Below are positions 1 through 11,346 of a DNA stretch of 64,000 nucleotides, one piece after another. Source of the DNA: Choristoneura fumiferana (taxonomy: Eukaryota > Arthropoda > Insecta > Lepidoptera > Tortricidae). Under the pieces are notes generated by a model. It saw only the letters and a program-made list of their open reading frames with translations. It was not told where the DNA came from and did not search any database. A program made the translations under genes and the position numbers. The stretch spans positions 12,622,399 through 12,686,398 of the forward strand of contig NC_133496.1 in NCBI RefSeq assembly GCF_025370935.1, written 5' to 3'. Position 1 is the stretch's first letter, and each line of letters begins with the position of its first letter.

Positions 1-214
1 AGCAAGCAAAGCAAAGCAAGTTGTAGCAAGTGGATGGCTGTATGTACTGAGTGTGTAGTCTCTATAAAATAGAGCAAACAGATGTACTCTGTGTAAGTAC
101 CTAATCTATTAACATCGCCTCTTTCCTAAGCAAAATGTACGCTGTGTGTGGTAATTTTTAATTGATTACTGATAAAAAGAGACAGACAAAAATTAAGATG
201 CTCTGACTTTTTTA

Positions 215-445
215 TTACTTGCTATAAGAGCTACCTTCATATCAAATTTCAAGTTTCTAGGACAACCAGAATTACCACAGGTTTTGCGGTTACGGCAATT
301 AACCTCTAAGATCTGTATCCTATATCTTTTGATTGGGTTGAATAAGAAGTTTGATTTCTGACTGCTTCAATATCAGCTTGATACCTCATCGTGTTCCTGA
401 GAAATGTTCTTGACAAACGGACGGCCGGACAAACGACAAAGTTAT
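215..445 (-). repeat. Fragment of the GGGTTCCGT dispersed family
   Basis: The stretch around AAGAGCTACCTTCATATC recurs at about 51730 inside a better preserved copy of the family. The segment ends with the GGACGGCCGGACAAACGAC-type stretch usual next to it. Neither terminus is preserved. Confidence 0.4.
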
Positions 446-729
446 GAAAAATTTCTTAGTATATAACGTGCCTTTTAGTCTTCCAAAGTTATGTTTGTAT
501 ATATTATAAATACCAAAACAATCGCTCTATCGGCTCCTCATCCATCATCATTCATTCGCCAGACTCATTATTATCTGCTACCTGCCAATCCATCAATTGG
601 GCAACTTTCAGAATATGCCTCAGCTTTGATACTTTCCTTTTATATATTCAAGGTTTTCCTAAACTTTTACTAGGATTCTATATGCGAAGGGTGACAAACG
701 GGACTTGTCATATTTGTATTTACTATTAC

Positions 730-802
730 AATGAGGGCTATCGCGTATGAATTCGCCACTAGAGGCGCTAGTGTAGCGTGAGGTCGCTAACATACGGCTT
801 TA
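730..802 (+). mobile_element. Left arm of an AATGAGGGCTATCG MITE
   Basis: It begins AATGAGGGCTATCG and contains the inverted-repeat stretch CTAGTGTAGCGTGAGGT. The matching right arm ends at 6475 and a complete 424-bp copy is at 27238-27661. This arm runs directly into an RTE-like fragment. Confidence 0.7.
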
Positions 803-885
803 CCAACATCCATCCATCTTGTTGGTGGACCTACGCTGCGCGCTTGCCGATCCGCGGTCTCCATTCTAGAACTTTGCGGCCCCCA
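797..885 (-). mobile_element. RTE-like LINE 3' fragment
   Basis: It shares CCATCT(C/T)GT(T/C)GGTGGAC and GCGCTTGCCGAT with the fragments at 34390 and 37470, which belong to the region encoding the GRPP-x-RW motif on the minus strand. It is too short to show a reading frame. Confidence 0.5.
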
Positions 886-1839
886 CGCCATCTGTTCTCC
901 GTGTTATTGCTTCAACGAGCTAATTAGCTTGGCTATATGTCACTCGTTCAATGACTCTCGTTCTCCTATATTCCTCGTTCTTCCAAATCGGATCAAATAA
1001 AAAATGTAGTTAAAGCGAGAACTATAATCCTCAGCAAATCGCACCCCCAGTACAACACTGCACTAAGTCAAAATAGCTCATTTTTCAGAATCGACGAAAA
1101 ACCGTTATCCATGTTATTCAAAGTTATAGCGAAAGTGTCGTGAACGTTGCATGTGTAGAATTCAATGCGTATCTGTTTACAATAGTTCAGATGATTCTAA
1201 CTACGTAGATAAAGCAATATAATGCATATTTTGACTTAATTCACTGTTGCAGAGTGATAGAACGAAATAATAAAAAAATATTTCGAGTTACGCGATTTAT
1301 ACTGATTAATTCTGAAATAATGCACTGATGTGCTATTGTTTTTTTTTCAGATTCATTACACAATAACGACCCATTTGTTTTGGTTCCAGAAATGGTACCT
1401 ATTGAAAGAGAAATAAAAGACAAAACTTGACTCAAATTAATGCACATTTATTATTAAACAAAAACCCTTTTTTTAAATAAAACAAACACTCATCAAAAAC
1501 GTAATATGTTAAACTTCAAGTACCAAAAAATATAATTTTTCTAACGTATGCTTTTCCTGTATTCTGGTGCACCTTGGAGTTTTTTCTTACACTTAACATA
1601 ACTTAACGAATAAAAGTTTAGCCACGCATTCAACCTATTATAAAGAAGTGGACCTAAAAAAACGAAAAAAAGACGAAGAAAATGCGCATTTTGGTGTTGT
1701 TATTAGGGCAGACAAGATCTTTGCGCCTTTTAGCAGTATACTCAGTGATGTAAGGAATTGCGGGCATTGCGGCGTGCTGTTTTAAGATAATGCTCAAAAT
1801 AAAACAAATAGCTGTCTGACTGTTAGAACTTCACATGAT

Positions 1840-2240
1840 TTATATAGGAGTGGGATATCGATAGGGACGAAACGTAGAAACTTTGAAAACCGCTCTCTGG
1901 GCTCTTTCTAGGCTTAGTAGTGACGTTTTAGCCAAGCCCGCCTCCCATGAAGAAATGCAGTACGGTAATACATTTTGACACAACGCAAAGCAAAGCTTGA
2001 TTGTGTGAGTATTCGCAATTGAGCGTAATTTTTTGAAAATAAATATCAACTTTCGAACTCTACTGCATAGAGCTTCGACATGGTATTTAAAAGAGAGCGA
2101 TTCGTCAATTATAATTCCTAAGTATTTTATTTTGCTAGTAAAATCTATGTCCGGACATGTACAACTTTTACTTGCAGGATCTTTACATTCGTGAGCATAT
2201 AGCTTAAAGTTTGTGCTGGGGTTAATTGTAACCTGATATG
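1840..2240 (-). pseudogene. Non-LTR retrotransposon reverse transcriptase fragment (thumb region)
   Basis: The minus-strand translation contains IKYLGIIIDESLSFKYHVEA, then a Leu/Lys-rich helix, PYCISSWEAG and LLSLERAQRAVFKV. This order is typical of the region after the catalytic palm in Jockey/CR1/R1-type LINE ORF2 proteins. The catalytic YxDD region and the endonuclease are absent, so it is a short dead fragment. It is nested in the inverted-repeat element at 1040-3329. Confidence 0.75.
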
Positions 2241-2653
2241 ATTTCCGAATTGCATACTGAAGAACCTGGTCTATTGGATTCATCATTAGATGATTCACTT
2301 GAGCTGCTGGAGCTTGACGATAATTAACTGGAAGTTGTTGAAGAGCTCGAGGTATTACAAGCGGGCGAGATAATATTTGTTTAGCTGGATGGAATACAAA
2401 AAGTCGGATCGGTATCTGTATCATCTATAAAATCTTCTTCTTCACTCTGATCAGATAAAACAGGAACAGGTACCTCCCTATCTGAAACTCCAACGGCTGG
2501 TGCTGTCAGCACTGACGGCTCATTGGTTGATGATGCAACACTTGTATTTTCGACACCTTTTTCCACGCTCCATTGTTGAACAGAGTGTCTGGATTCTTCC
2601 GCGGTCCCTTCCGATGCCTTTTCAAGCAACATAAGACCGCAACCCCGCTTCAT
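2230..2653 (-). pseudogene. Acidic, Ser-rich N-terminal-like frame of an unknown transposon protein
   Basis: On the minus strand a 90-codon frame starts at 2653 with MKRGCGLMLLEKASEG. It continues into an acidic stretch (SDQSEEEDFIDDTDTDP) and stops at 2384. A shifted frame downstream continues as an almost pure Ser run followed by SESSNDESN, interrupted by a stop, until about 2230 where LINE sequence begins. This looks like a disordered N-terminus of a transposase or captured gene with its catalytic part lost. It is inside the 1040-3329 inverted repeats. The identity is unknown. Confidence 0.4.
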
Positions 2654-3476
2654 CTGCCAAAAATAAATAGCAAAAATAATTCATTCAACAATAGTGAATT
2701 ATCTAAAAAATTAAAAAATATCTTCTTAAAAATTAGTAACTTAATGAATTGTTAATACATTTATTTTAATTTATAATGTAAATTAGAGTTTTAAGGTAAA
2801 ACATAGTATATTATGAGGTTTCAACAAAATTAGAGCATAAATTATAAATACCATCAATAGTGTATTATTTAATTGATTTTCAGCTTTTAGGAACAATACA
2901 GAAGCATTTTGAAATAATACAAAAAATCTAACTTACCTTCGTTAACAATACAGAACTATTTCGAAATAGTATCAAACACGTTGTTTAAGCACAATCACGA
3001 ACACTGAATTAAAGCTAAATAACTCCGAGTAATTTTCGTAGTACAACCAACAACACCATATTATTACGAAATAATTCACTGTTGCAGAAAGGCTTTACGT
3101 GTCGATCCTAAGGCAGACAAGTCGCAACTGGAAATAATTTTGTGTTCGCGGAATAAATACGGCAGCACGTCTTCACCAATAGAGAGTCACAGCGCCACCT
3201 GTGGGACATTTTTGTAGATATAAATACGCCGGTCTTCGTGACTTACGCGGCAATTTTTTGGCTATTCAGTAATAATACAAAGTCAATTTTGAAATTTTTC
3301 GACATAATACAGTGTTGTACTGGGGTGCGAAATTATTTCCAGCCTACATAGGTTTCTTTCTGACGGGAAACTGGTAGGAAAATCCTATTCCCCGATTTCA
3401 TCAAATTTAATCCGGTTAACGCTCGCGGCGAACATGAACGCTAACTCTCTCGACTTAAGACTTAACTTTGCATATT

Positions 3477-3576
3477 NNNNNNNNNNNNNNNNNNNNNNNN
3501 NNNNNNNNNNNNNNNNNNNNNNNNNNNNNNNNNNNNNNNNNNNNNNNNNNNNNNNNNNNNNNNNNNNNNNNNNNNN
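3477..3576. other. Assembly gap (100 N)
   Basis: Exactly 100 N, the usual placeholder for a gap of unknown size. It lies within the nested repeat pile and just outside the inverted motif that starts at 3595, so repeats probably caused the break. Confidence 0.99.
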
Positions 3577-4266
3577 AAGAGATCTCATACCAATCGATAC
3601 CTCCTACGTATACTGGTACAAGTGACAAATTTCTGATTTTTAGTTTTTTGCAATTTTTGTGATTAATATTTCCTTATTTACCTACCACAAAAAATTTGGA
3701 CGGATATTCCTATTAGTTTGGAAATAAAGTGACGTATATGAATGCATCTAACACCGTTTTGCTAATCGGTACAACGTATACTGAGGCAACCGACATGCAC
3801 CACTATACGCGGCACCGATATTGTCGCGGGGCCGGGGAAGTCGAGTGTAACTGGCAGTTGCCTCAGTGTACGCGCTAGCCGTCGCTGCGTGCGGACCGTT
3901 TAAACTGTTCTACGAGAACATAATTTGATAGTATATATAAAAAAAACATGTTGGTTTGGCAAGACCACAATAGCCGTATTTCTCATAGACAGTCATGGAA
4001 ACTAAATCCAATGTGAAACCTTTTCGTGATCTATTTCGCTATGATTTTCTTTGGCAAATGTATGGGATGTCAACATAACATTGGTAGTACAACGGTTCAC
4101 CCCAGTACCAGTACGTGATCAGTTTCCTCGGCTATACCTACATGTACGCGTGCTAGAAATATAACATTGCAGTATTACATTGCATTTGGTAGTTGAGCAT
4201 CCCCAAAAGAAGGCGAAGGCATGCATGCTTTAATTAAAATGAGAACAGTAAATTTCAATATACCTA

Positions 4267-4490
4267 CAGGTGATAAAAAAAATCCTGTACTATACTGTAA
4301 CCATATTAGGGCTACTGATTACTAATACGATATAAGTGGAAAACATCGAAATTAGAAAGTCTTCTTGCGACTCCACTTCCATACAAAACTTTTTTTTTTC
4401 GAATCACAGTAATTTTCTACTTGGATCATATTAGTAATTAGTAGCCCTAATGTGGTTTAAAGTATAGTACGGTTTTAATAACACCCTATA
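4267..4490. mobile_element. MITE with ~50-bp terminal inverted repeats
   Basis: The left arm ends in ATATTAGGGCTAC and the right arm begins GTAGCCCTAATGTG. Both contain the GTACTATACT/AGTATAGTAC core. The interior has no coding capacity. Confidence 0.65.
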
Positions 4491-4976
4491 CACATTTTTT
4501 TATACACACCTAAGAAATGGTACCTGGCTATGTATATGGCGAAAACGGGTAAACCGTATGAAGTTATAGAAGTTTCCCAAGACTCAGAAACAGACACAAA
4601 ATTTAAATCTATTGTCAAGAAGACATTAATATTATAGGCGTATTATTAAAATTAATGATTATATCATGGATAGGGAAATTTGGAAATAATTCCGATCCGC
4701 ATTGGCGAGTGCTTACTCCAAATAGCGAATTGAGAACTTTTAAATATGTAGTTGTGTTAAATACTTGTGATGTATAGATATCACTAAATATGATTGTAAA
4801 TCTGTTTACAAAATATACCTAGGTTTATTGCCAGACTCTTCTCAACAGAGGTTTTTACGAACCGGTGGTAAATTTTTTTGACATTCATAAGTGCTTGTTA
4901 CAATCTAAATTGAATAAAGATATTTTGACTTTGACTCAATATTTCATGTCAAAGCTTGTCTTAAGCAAAGTGCCAA

Positions 4977-5265
4977 TCAGACTCGCGCACGAAGGGTTCC
5001 GTACCATCTATACAACTTCATTAGGATTAGCAAAAAAATGGCAAAAAAAAAACATTTGTTGTATGGGGGCCCCTTAAATATTTATTCTGATCTATTTTTT
5101 GTTATATATATATTATATCGACTACAGTTATACATAATCTGTGAAAATTTCAACTGTCTAACTATCATGGTTCATGAGATACAGCCTGGTGACAGACGGA
5201 CGGACAGCGAAGTAGTATAAAGTAGTAGGGTTTCCGTTTATACCCTTTGGGTACGGAACCCTGAA
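4977..5265 (+). repeat. Copy of the GGGTTCCGT...ACGGAACCCT family
   Basis: It opens with AAGGGTTCCGTACC and closes with GGGTACGGAACCCTGAAG, enclosing the GACAGACGGACGGACAG stretch common to this family in the window. The short frames across it are not genes. Confidence 0.55.
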
Positions 5266-5997
5266 GAGGCACAAAAAGCTAAACCGTTATGTGGATACAA
5301 ATGGGTGCGATGCGATATATGTATCACATGAGGAACCTTTCACAATAAAATACGAGTACACATTTGAACAGGAATACGAATCCATTGAATGTGCTTCCAT
5401 TAATTTAAAGCACTTAATACAATTACTTTTCTTAATAAAACCATTTATATTTCAAGTGAGGTTTTTTATAAAGGTATATTTCTGTATTTTGTATAGCACG
5501 TTTAAAACATTACTAGCGGTATATTGGTACAAGTGGCATGCTAATGTTAGCGTATATTGATGCAAGTGATAAAAACGTTTATAAATCAATAGATGAAGGT
5601 AAAAGAGCATCTGTTTTATTGTTCATTGCAAGCCATATAAGTATTTCATCTAAAAATTCATATACAATATAAAAATATCGTTAGATCAGTAATCTACGCA
5701 TTACGCCGTATACTGGAGCAAGTGGTATTAGCTCAGTATACCGCACAACTACAAGATGTAAAATACGCGTATAGTAGTGTATCTGCAATTTCTCAAAAAC
5801 TATAAGAAATTTCAAAATTCCATGAATACAGGTAGAAAGCAAATATTTTCTTTGGAACCAATGCAAAATTTTGAAAAGTTATATCATCAAATGAGAAAGT
5901 TACAGGTTTTGGAACCTTTGAACAGCTCTCCTGTAAATTTATGATTATGCACTTGTACCAGTATACGTAGGAGGTGTCGAAATTTGTCGCCCTCCGT

Positions 5998-6205
5998 TGG
6001 CAATTGCGACCGTCTTTTGTTTTCAACGCTCACTGCGGCACGGCGCGCGCCGACGCCAGCAACACCGCCCGCAGCACACAACACGGCGACGAGACTAGCG
6101 TCCCGTCAGCTTCATTTCTTGTTTTTATTTTTTTATTTAATTTCATGTCATGTTGAGAGAAAAGCATCTATACTGCTCGGCCGGCAACCCCCTACTTCCC
6201 GCCTC
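5998..6205 (+). repeat. GC-rich dispersed repeat, copy 1
   Basis: The sequence from TGCGACCGTCTTTTGTTTTC to CCGGCAACCCCCTACTT recurs at 37907-38133, including the GACTAGCGT...CCCAACAGC/TCAGC and TCGAGAAAAGC blocks. It has no coding features. Confidence 0.55.
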
Positions 6206-6364
6206 TACATTGAATCTATACTATTTTTTCCATTTTTTTTTTTATGTAAGCTTTACTGAAACTCACTCAACTATAGGTTGGATTCATGAAATGAAATGAG
6301 ATGGCATTTGAATAAAATATAGGAGTGAAATAACCCAATGCTTTAAGTAAGTTACACAAAAATT

Positions 6365-6475
6365 TTCTAATTATAAATAACCGCGTAGCTCACCCAAAAC
6401 TATGAGATTTGACATTTCGGAACCTCACGCTACACTAGCGCCTCCAGTGCAAATTCATACGCGATAGCCCTCATT
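6365..6475 (+). mobile_element. Right arm of the AATGAGGGCTATCG MITE
   Basis: The sequence from TAATTATAAATAACCGCGT through CACGCTACACTAGCGCCT to CGATAGCCCTCATT matches the right half of the complete copy at 27238-27661. It faces the left arm at 730, so together they are the ends of one element split by later insertions. Confidence 0.7.
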
Positions 6476-6580
6476 GTGTTATATACATAGGTACTAATGA
6501 TTGAGGCTAATCCTACTCATATCATAAAGTAGACTTTACCCGCTAGTTCGCTCGGCTTTAGACCATGATCTCCGGTATTG

Positions 6581-6941
6581 AATACGGTATTTGACAACTC
6601 CTGATTTTGCCATATCTGATTATTATTATGAAAATATAGATTATACAGATAGTGTTTTAGCGAAGAGAAAATTTAATTCGGTTGAAAATTGGAGTTTATA
6701 GTGATTTTTAAAAAAATCTATATACCTGTCTTCTTTCTCAAACGCTTTCTCTATGCAGCAACTATGGCGGTACTGGCGGTGACCTCACATACAGTATGTC
6801 TTTCTCCGTCTAATCTTAAATTTCAAACCTGTATAACTTTTGTTATTATAAGGGTAGCTTAAAAATTGTTTTTCTATTCATTAACAGGCATTGTGTAGTT
6901 TTAATTTGTAAAACATATACGAAATAGTCAAATACCGTATT
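6581..6941 (+). mobile_element. AATACGGTATTTGAC MITE, copy 1
   Basis: The terminal inverted repeats are AATACGGTATTTGAC and its complement at 6927-6941, and the element is 361 bp. A second copy lies in inverse orientation at 40020-40376 in intron 3. Shared internal landmarks include TTTAGCGAAGAGAAAA and TCTATGCAGCAA(G)TATGGCGG. Confidence 0.75.
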
Positions 6942-7687
6942 GAAATACCGATATTTTTACAAGCGTTTCAAATCAAATTTTATTAAACGTTATGTTCATA
7001 TCAAATTTTGTCCAAACCAAAACCGTCAAGTGGAGGAGTCAAAAAAATTACATAGTTTTCATTGACGATGCATTAAAAAAAACTGTTACAATTTTATAAC
7101 TTTAAGCACAGCGAGAAAAAAACACCCCACTTACGTGAAGGGGAGCGTAACATATATTTTTTATAATTTTATTTTCACTAGTTTATGACTACCAGCAGTG
7201 ATGGTTCACGCGAGTAAATTCAATAGTAAAAGCTAGTTTCTAATATACTTTAAAATTCACTCACGTAAATACCTAACCTGTCATTTAGATTTTCATCCCG
7301 AGCTTAATCCAAGCATTTCTAACCCTATTGTTTATGCATCGAAAACATTTTGCATAATTTGTCTTCGGCGATTGTTCTGGCGCATAATTTCGTAAATTTC
7401 AATATGGCCGATGCAAAGGGACCAAATCAAATTTTCCGTTAACTTTATCGTTTGTTCGACGTTTATTTGATTTGCGATTCCGAGGTTTTTTTAAGGAAGT
7501 TTTAAATCAATAAAGAATTTAAAACGGGACTTTTAATTCTCGCATTGAATTTAAATCTGCTATTATTCTAACCGTAATTTTGCGGTGCATTAATTAATTG
7601 TATTCTTTTTTTATAATATGGTGCAAACAAGCAGACAGCTGAATTCAATACAATTTATTTCAAATAACAATATGAATACGTTGTGTT

Positions 7688-8273
7688 TTTAGGGTTCCGT
7701 AGCCAAAATGGCAAAAACGGAATCCTTATAGTTTCGCCATGTCTGTCTGTCTGTCCGTCCGCGGCTTTTCTCAGAGACTATCAATGCTGGAAAGCTGTAA
7801 TTTTGCACGAATATATATTTAAACTATGCCGACAAAATAGTACAATAAAAAAATCAAAATATTTTTTTTAGTACCTCCCATAGACGTAAAGTGGGGTTGA
7901 TTTTATTTTCTCATCCAACCTTATTATGTGGGGTATCGTTGATAGGTCTTTTAAAAACATCGATTTTTCGATTTAGTGATTTGTTTGCAAAATAGTCAAC
8001 TTGAAAGTGCAAATTTTAATTAAAATCGAGCGTCCCCCCCCCCCTCTCTAAAATCTAAACCGGTGGGTGGAAAAAGTACATGAAACTTACAAGGAAAACT
8101 ATAGCGGTTAAGAATTATTAGTAGTTTAAGAGTAAATAGCAGCATAAGGTATAAAATATACCTAAACTTGGAATATTCCGTACAAAATACGAAATCGTTG
8201 GAAAAATATTACTGAATTTTTTCATTCGGAACCCTATTTCAAGCATGTCCGACACGCTCTTGGCCGGTTTTTT
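7688..8273 (+). repeat. Well preserved copy of the GGGTTCCGT...GACACGCTCTTGGCCGG family
   Basis: It starts TTTTTAGGGTTCCGTAGCC, continues with GTCTGTCTGTCTGTCCGTCC, and ends CGGAACCCTATTTC...GTCCGACACGCTCTTGGCCGG plus a T run. Partial copies recur across the window. The frame at 7683-7871 is non-genic. Confidence 0.65.
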
Positions 8274-8331
8274 GAAGTTAGAATACATGTCCTAATTATA
8301 TAACAAGTAAAATAATAGTCTAAAATTATAT

Positions 8332-8425
8332 GCTGAGCGGCCAAACATCTGGCCCTCAAATGTATGCAGTAATAGATATAATTTTATATGAAGAGTGGGC
8401 CAAATTTTGTGCTGCTGAATATCGT
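8332..8425 (+). repeat. Dispersed repeat shared with 12423-12530
   Basis: CTCAAATGTATGCAGTAATAG and GGGCC landmarks recur in reverse orientation at 12423-12530. This is probably a MITE half. Confidence 0.45.
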
Positions 8426-8880
8426 AAAAACTAAAAATTAAATTAAATACATGTCAAAGAAATGTCAGCGATTCAGATTTAAAAAATAAAATAAACAATC
8501 ATCATATATATAGGTAATTATTGTTTGCAAATAAAGTTAATATTTAAAATAATTAAAGAATTTTTGGGCATGATTACAGAATTCCTCTATTGATTAATAA
8601 TACTTCTCTAACAAGAAAGCACAGCGAGAAAGGAATCACCGCCGCCCATGGACACTCATAGCATAACTTGAGTTGCGGATGCTTTATGGACCCTTTGAGA
8701 AAAAAATAGGCGTAGGGAAAAAGTAGGGTCGGAATATTATCTTTAATTAGTAAAACATAATTAAAACCTGGATTGTGAAGCAAAACAGCGACGAAAAACT
8801 TGGCATTGCTCTGTCTAAAATTACATTTTCGATGTCCACAGTAAAATATAAGTAGGTAATTGTCATATGATTTGCGATAG

Positions 8881-9018
8881 GTACAGTCACCAGCATTAAT
8901 ATCTGCTACAGCGGAGCGTGCAAAAATATTCTGACACGTCCTTCCGGCCCCAGAAATAGAGTCGTATCAGATATTTATGCACGCTTGTTGTGTCAGATAT
9001 TGGTGCTGGTGACTGTAC
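8881..9018. mobile_element. 138-bp MITE with GTACAGTCACCAGCA ends
   Basis: GTACAGTCACCAGCA at the left is matched by TGCTGGTGACTGTAC at the right. TAG flanks both sides and may be the target duplication. There is no coding content. Confidence 0.75.
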
Positions 9019-11119
9019 TAGGCGCGCCTCTTGTAAGTATTATATTATAACACGTGTTTAACCGACCGTTCGCGTGGTGGCGCCACATTACAAGGCGCAT
9101 TACAGTTGTAACGAAACGTGACGTGAGTGGGAATAATGAATGGGCTCGGCAAGGTTTAACGGGCATTTAGAGTTGCCTTAAATAACTACTGGAAATAATG
9201 GACTATTGAAGCTAGGGAGAGAGCTAATACAGAAATTTGCTAAAGAACTTGAAGTTAGCGGTAGCTTGAAGAATATTATGCAAGTTGAAAATAAATGGCA
9301 ATGGGCGCTCGAAGAAAGGTTCTTGAGTGGCGAGCTGTTCACGGAGTAAATTTAGTTTATTTAAAATTCGATAGATGTCACTGGGATCGAGTTAGATCGC
9401 GCTATCGTTTGGTTCCCTCGAATACTATAAAAGGAAGAAAATTGTTTAGTTTGCAACGTAATGCGACATGTATGGAGTTTCATTTCATGGACCATTTCTT
9501 TTAAGATTGTACGGGCATTGTACCTACACCAGCCTATCACTAAGTGATTTGATCACATCGCGAGTGTTACGGGCTACCGATGGATGCAAGTGGCGTTTTG
9601 TCGTTCATTGTAGCGTTCTAAGGAGGAGGCTTTTGTTCAACATTGAACGTCTTCCGGCTCATGATGTTATTATTTTACAATTTAAATGGGACCATCAATT
9701 ATTATATTAATATTGATTGATGATTGATGAAATCAATTCGGATAACTCGCGTCTAAACTCGAGTTTAGCTCGACATATTTCAGGCTAATTTGTAGCCCTT
9801 CTTCTTGGAGCAACGCGACTCGGCGGCTGCTGCAACTGCACTGCGCGCCACCGCTCTGCTGGCGCGACTTCAGACAACGAACATCAAACATCAATGTAAA
9901 TTTTGCGAAATTAGTAAAATCCTGGAACCGTGAAGTAAATTTCAAGTTCACGAAGGCAAAACCACGAGTAAAAGCTAGTACAAAATATTCGTGTTAGAAA
10001 ATCTAGAATACTAATCCATCAAAATACAACAATAGTCTCACAGGGTTTAGCAAAAACAAATGAGCGACGCAATAAAGTATATTGTTATTTTCTCCGATAT
10101 GAAATCCTCTTACTAAGACATCTCATAAGTCTACTTTGACATGTAATAGATCATAGCTTCTCAAAGTGTGAGCTTCACTGGTGAGACAGCTGATCCTTAT
10201 GAATCCTTAGTTTCGCTACGTCTGCAAAATTTCAAAATCGCTCAAGTAATTCTAGATTACTCTTTACATACAAACACACATAAATTTATCCACTTTATTG
10301 TATTAGTACCTAAAGAATAAAGGATTGATATATAGATAAACAGGCTAGCATAAGATTCCCCCAGTTGAAGAAGTCGCTTTCCCGTGGGATTTTAACAGTG
10401 TGTGTGTTTTGAATAGGTAACCCTATCTGAACCGGAAATCGAACTCGCCAAATGGTAAAAAAAGCCTCTGTGCTGTAATTTTACGGTACCGATCAAAAGG
10501 CTTAATTACACGGATTATTTTTCCAGATAACACAGCATTTTAATTTAAGGGAAAACCATGTGATTTCTCATTTATAATTTCTGGAAAATTAATATAGATT
10601 ATTACTACTCGGTGAATTCGATTCTAGGTTAGGGGATAATTATAATGAAGTCTTCTTTCAGTAAAATTGACTATCTACAATATTTAAGATACTTTCCCTC
10701 TATGCGGCATAGCCGTGGGACACCCTGTATAGTTTAACCTATTTTGCAGATGAGTCAGGATAACCTTTGAGAACCACTGTGCCCGGGTAATCCCCTGTCG
10801 ACCGCCATCCTTTATGAATGGAACTTCATCCCTTTATTCCTCTTATGATTTCCCTGTTTGTTCTTTTGTAAGAGTTAGATCGGCGACAACTTTATTTTGC
10901 GGCTGTCGTAAGTATCAGTATAGAGGATTTGTATGCATTTCGACTGTTCTAGCTTTGTGTGACTGCAGTGATAAGTTTGTCGAGACAGACTATGGGTTGA
11001 GTGGCATGGAGTAGAGAAGAGTGAAAGTGTTGAAGTGTTATGTGTTGAACACAGCATTGGGCCTTACATTTTGGAATGGAATAGAATGCCAAACGTATAT
11101 CAGACTTCCCACTTATTAA
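9019..11119. other. 2.1 kb with no recognisable gene
   Basis: Frames at 9295-9504, 9468-9710 and 10814-11014 have no known motif, no convincing splice context and ordinary composition. A GAGTAAAAGCTAGT end at 9966-9979 is a Helitron-like terminus. Nothing else stands out. Confidence 0.5.
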
Positions 11120-11346
11120 TTTTATAAATGCGAAAGTTTGTAAGTCTGTTTGTTTATTTGTTTGTTTGTTAACGCATCACGTCTAAACTGCTGAAACGAT
11201 TAAGAGAAATTCGGTATACAGATGGTTTAAGTCTCGGGCCTCCCCGACATAGGATAGTTTCTGTCCCGGAAAATTATGTGATTCCTGCGGGATAGCAATA
11301 AAATAAACGAATTCTACTCGCACGGAGTCGCGGGTAACAGACTAGT
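11120..11346 (+). mobile_element. Helitron-like non-autonomous element
   Basis: TTATAAATGCGAAAGTTTG at the left, a TTTGTTTG run, GTCCCGGAAAATTATGTG and GAGTCGCGGGTAACAGACTAGT at the right form the order seen in the abundant lepidopteran elements that end in CTAGT. The 36739-36961 copy has the same order. Confidence 0.6.

Larger units (their letters stand above)
1040..3329 (-). mobile_element. 2.3-kb inverted-repeat DNA transposon remnant
   Basis: The ends are inverted copies: CGCACCCC(C)AGTACAACACTG at 1040 and its complement ending at 3329, with looser pairing further in. AAAT occurs directly outside both ends (1036-1039 and 3330-3333) and is a candidate target duplication. Inside are a minus-strand N-terminal-like open frame (2653-2384) and a LINE fragment. 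I do not recognise the superfamily. Active autonomous coding capacity is not visible. Confidence 0.65.
3595..5979. repeat. Inverted 30-bp motif pair enclosing 2.4 kb
   Basis: CCTCCTACGTATACTGGTAC and flanking bases at 3595-3624 are repeated in inverse orientation at 5950-5979, with 29 of 30 positions matching by eye. Related GTATACTGG(T/A)(A/G)CAAGTG motifs occur inside, at about 5519, 5550 and 5708. It may be the ends of one transposon. No protein is recognised between them. Confidence 0.5.

Noticed and set aside
1840..2424. 194-codon frame as a host gene
   Set aside because: The C-terminal part is a LINE reverse transcriptase fragment and the N-terminal part is a shifted reading of a Ser-rich region. 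No intact domain or splice context is present.
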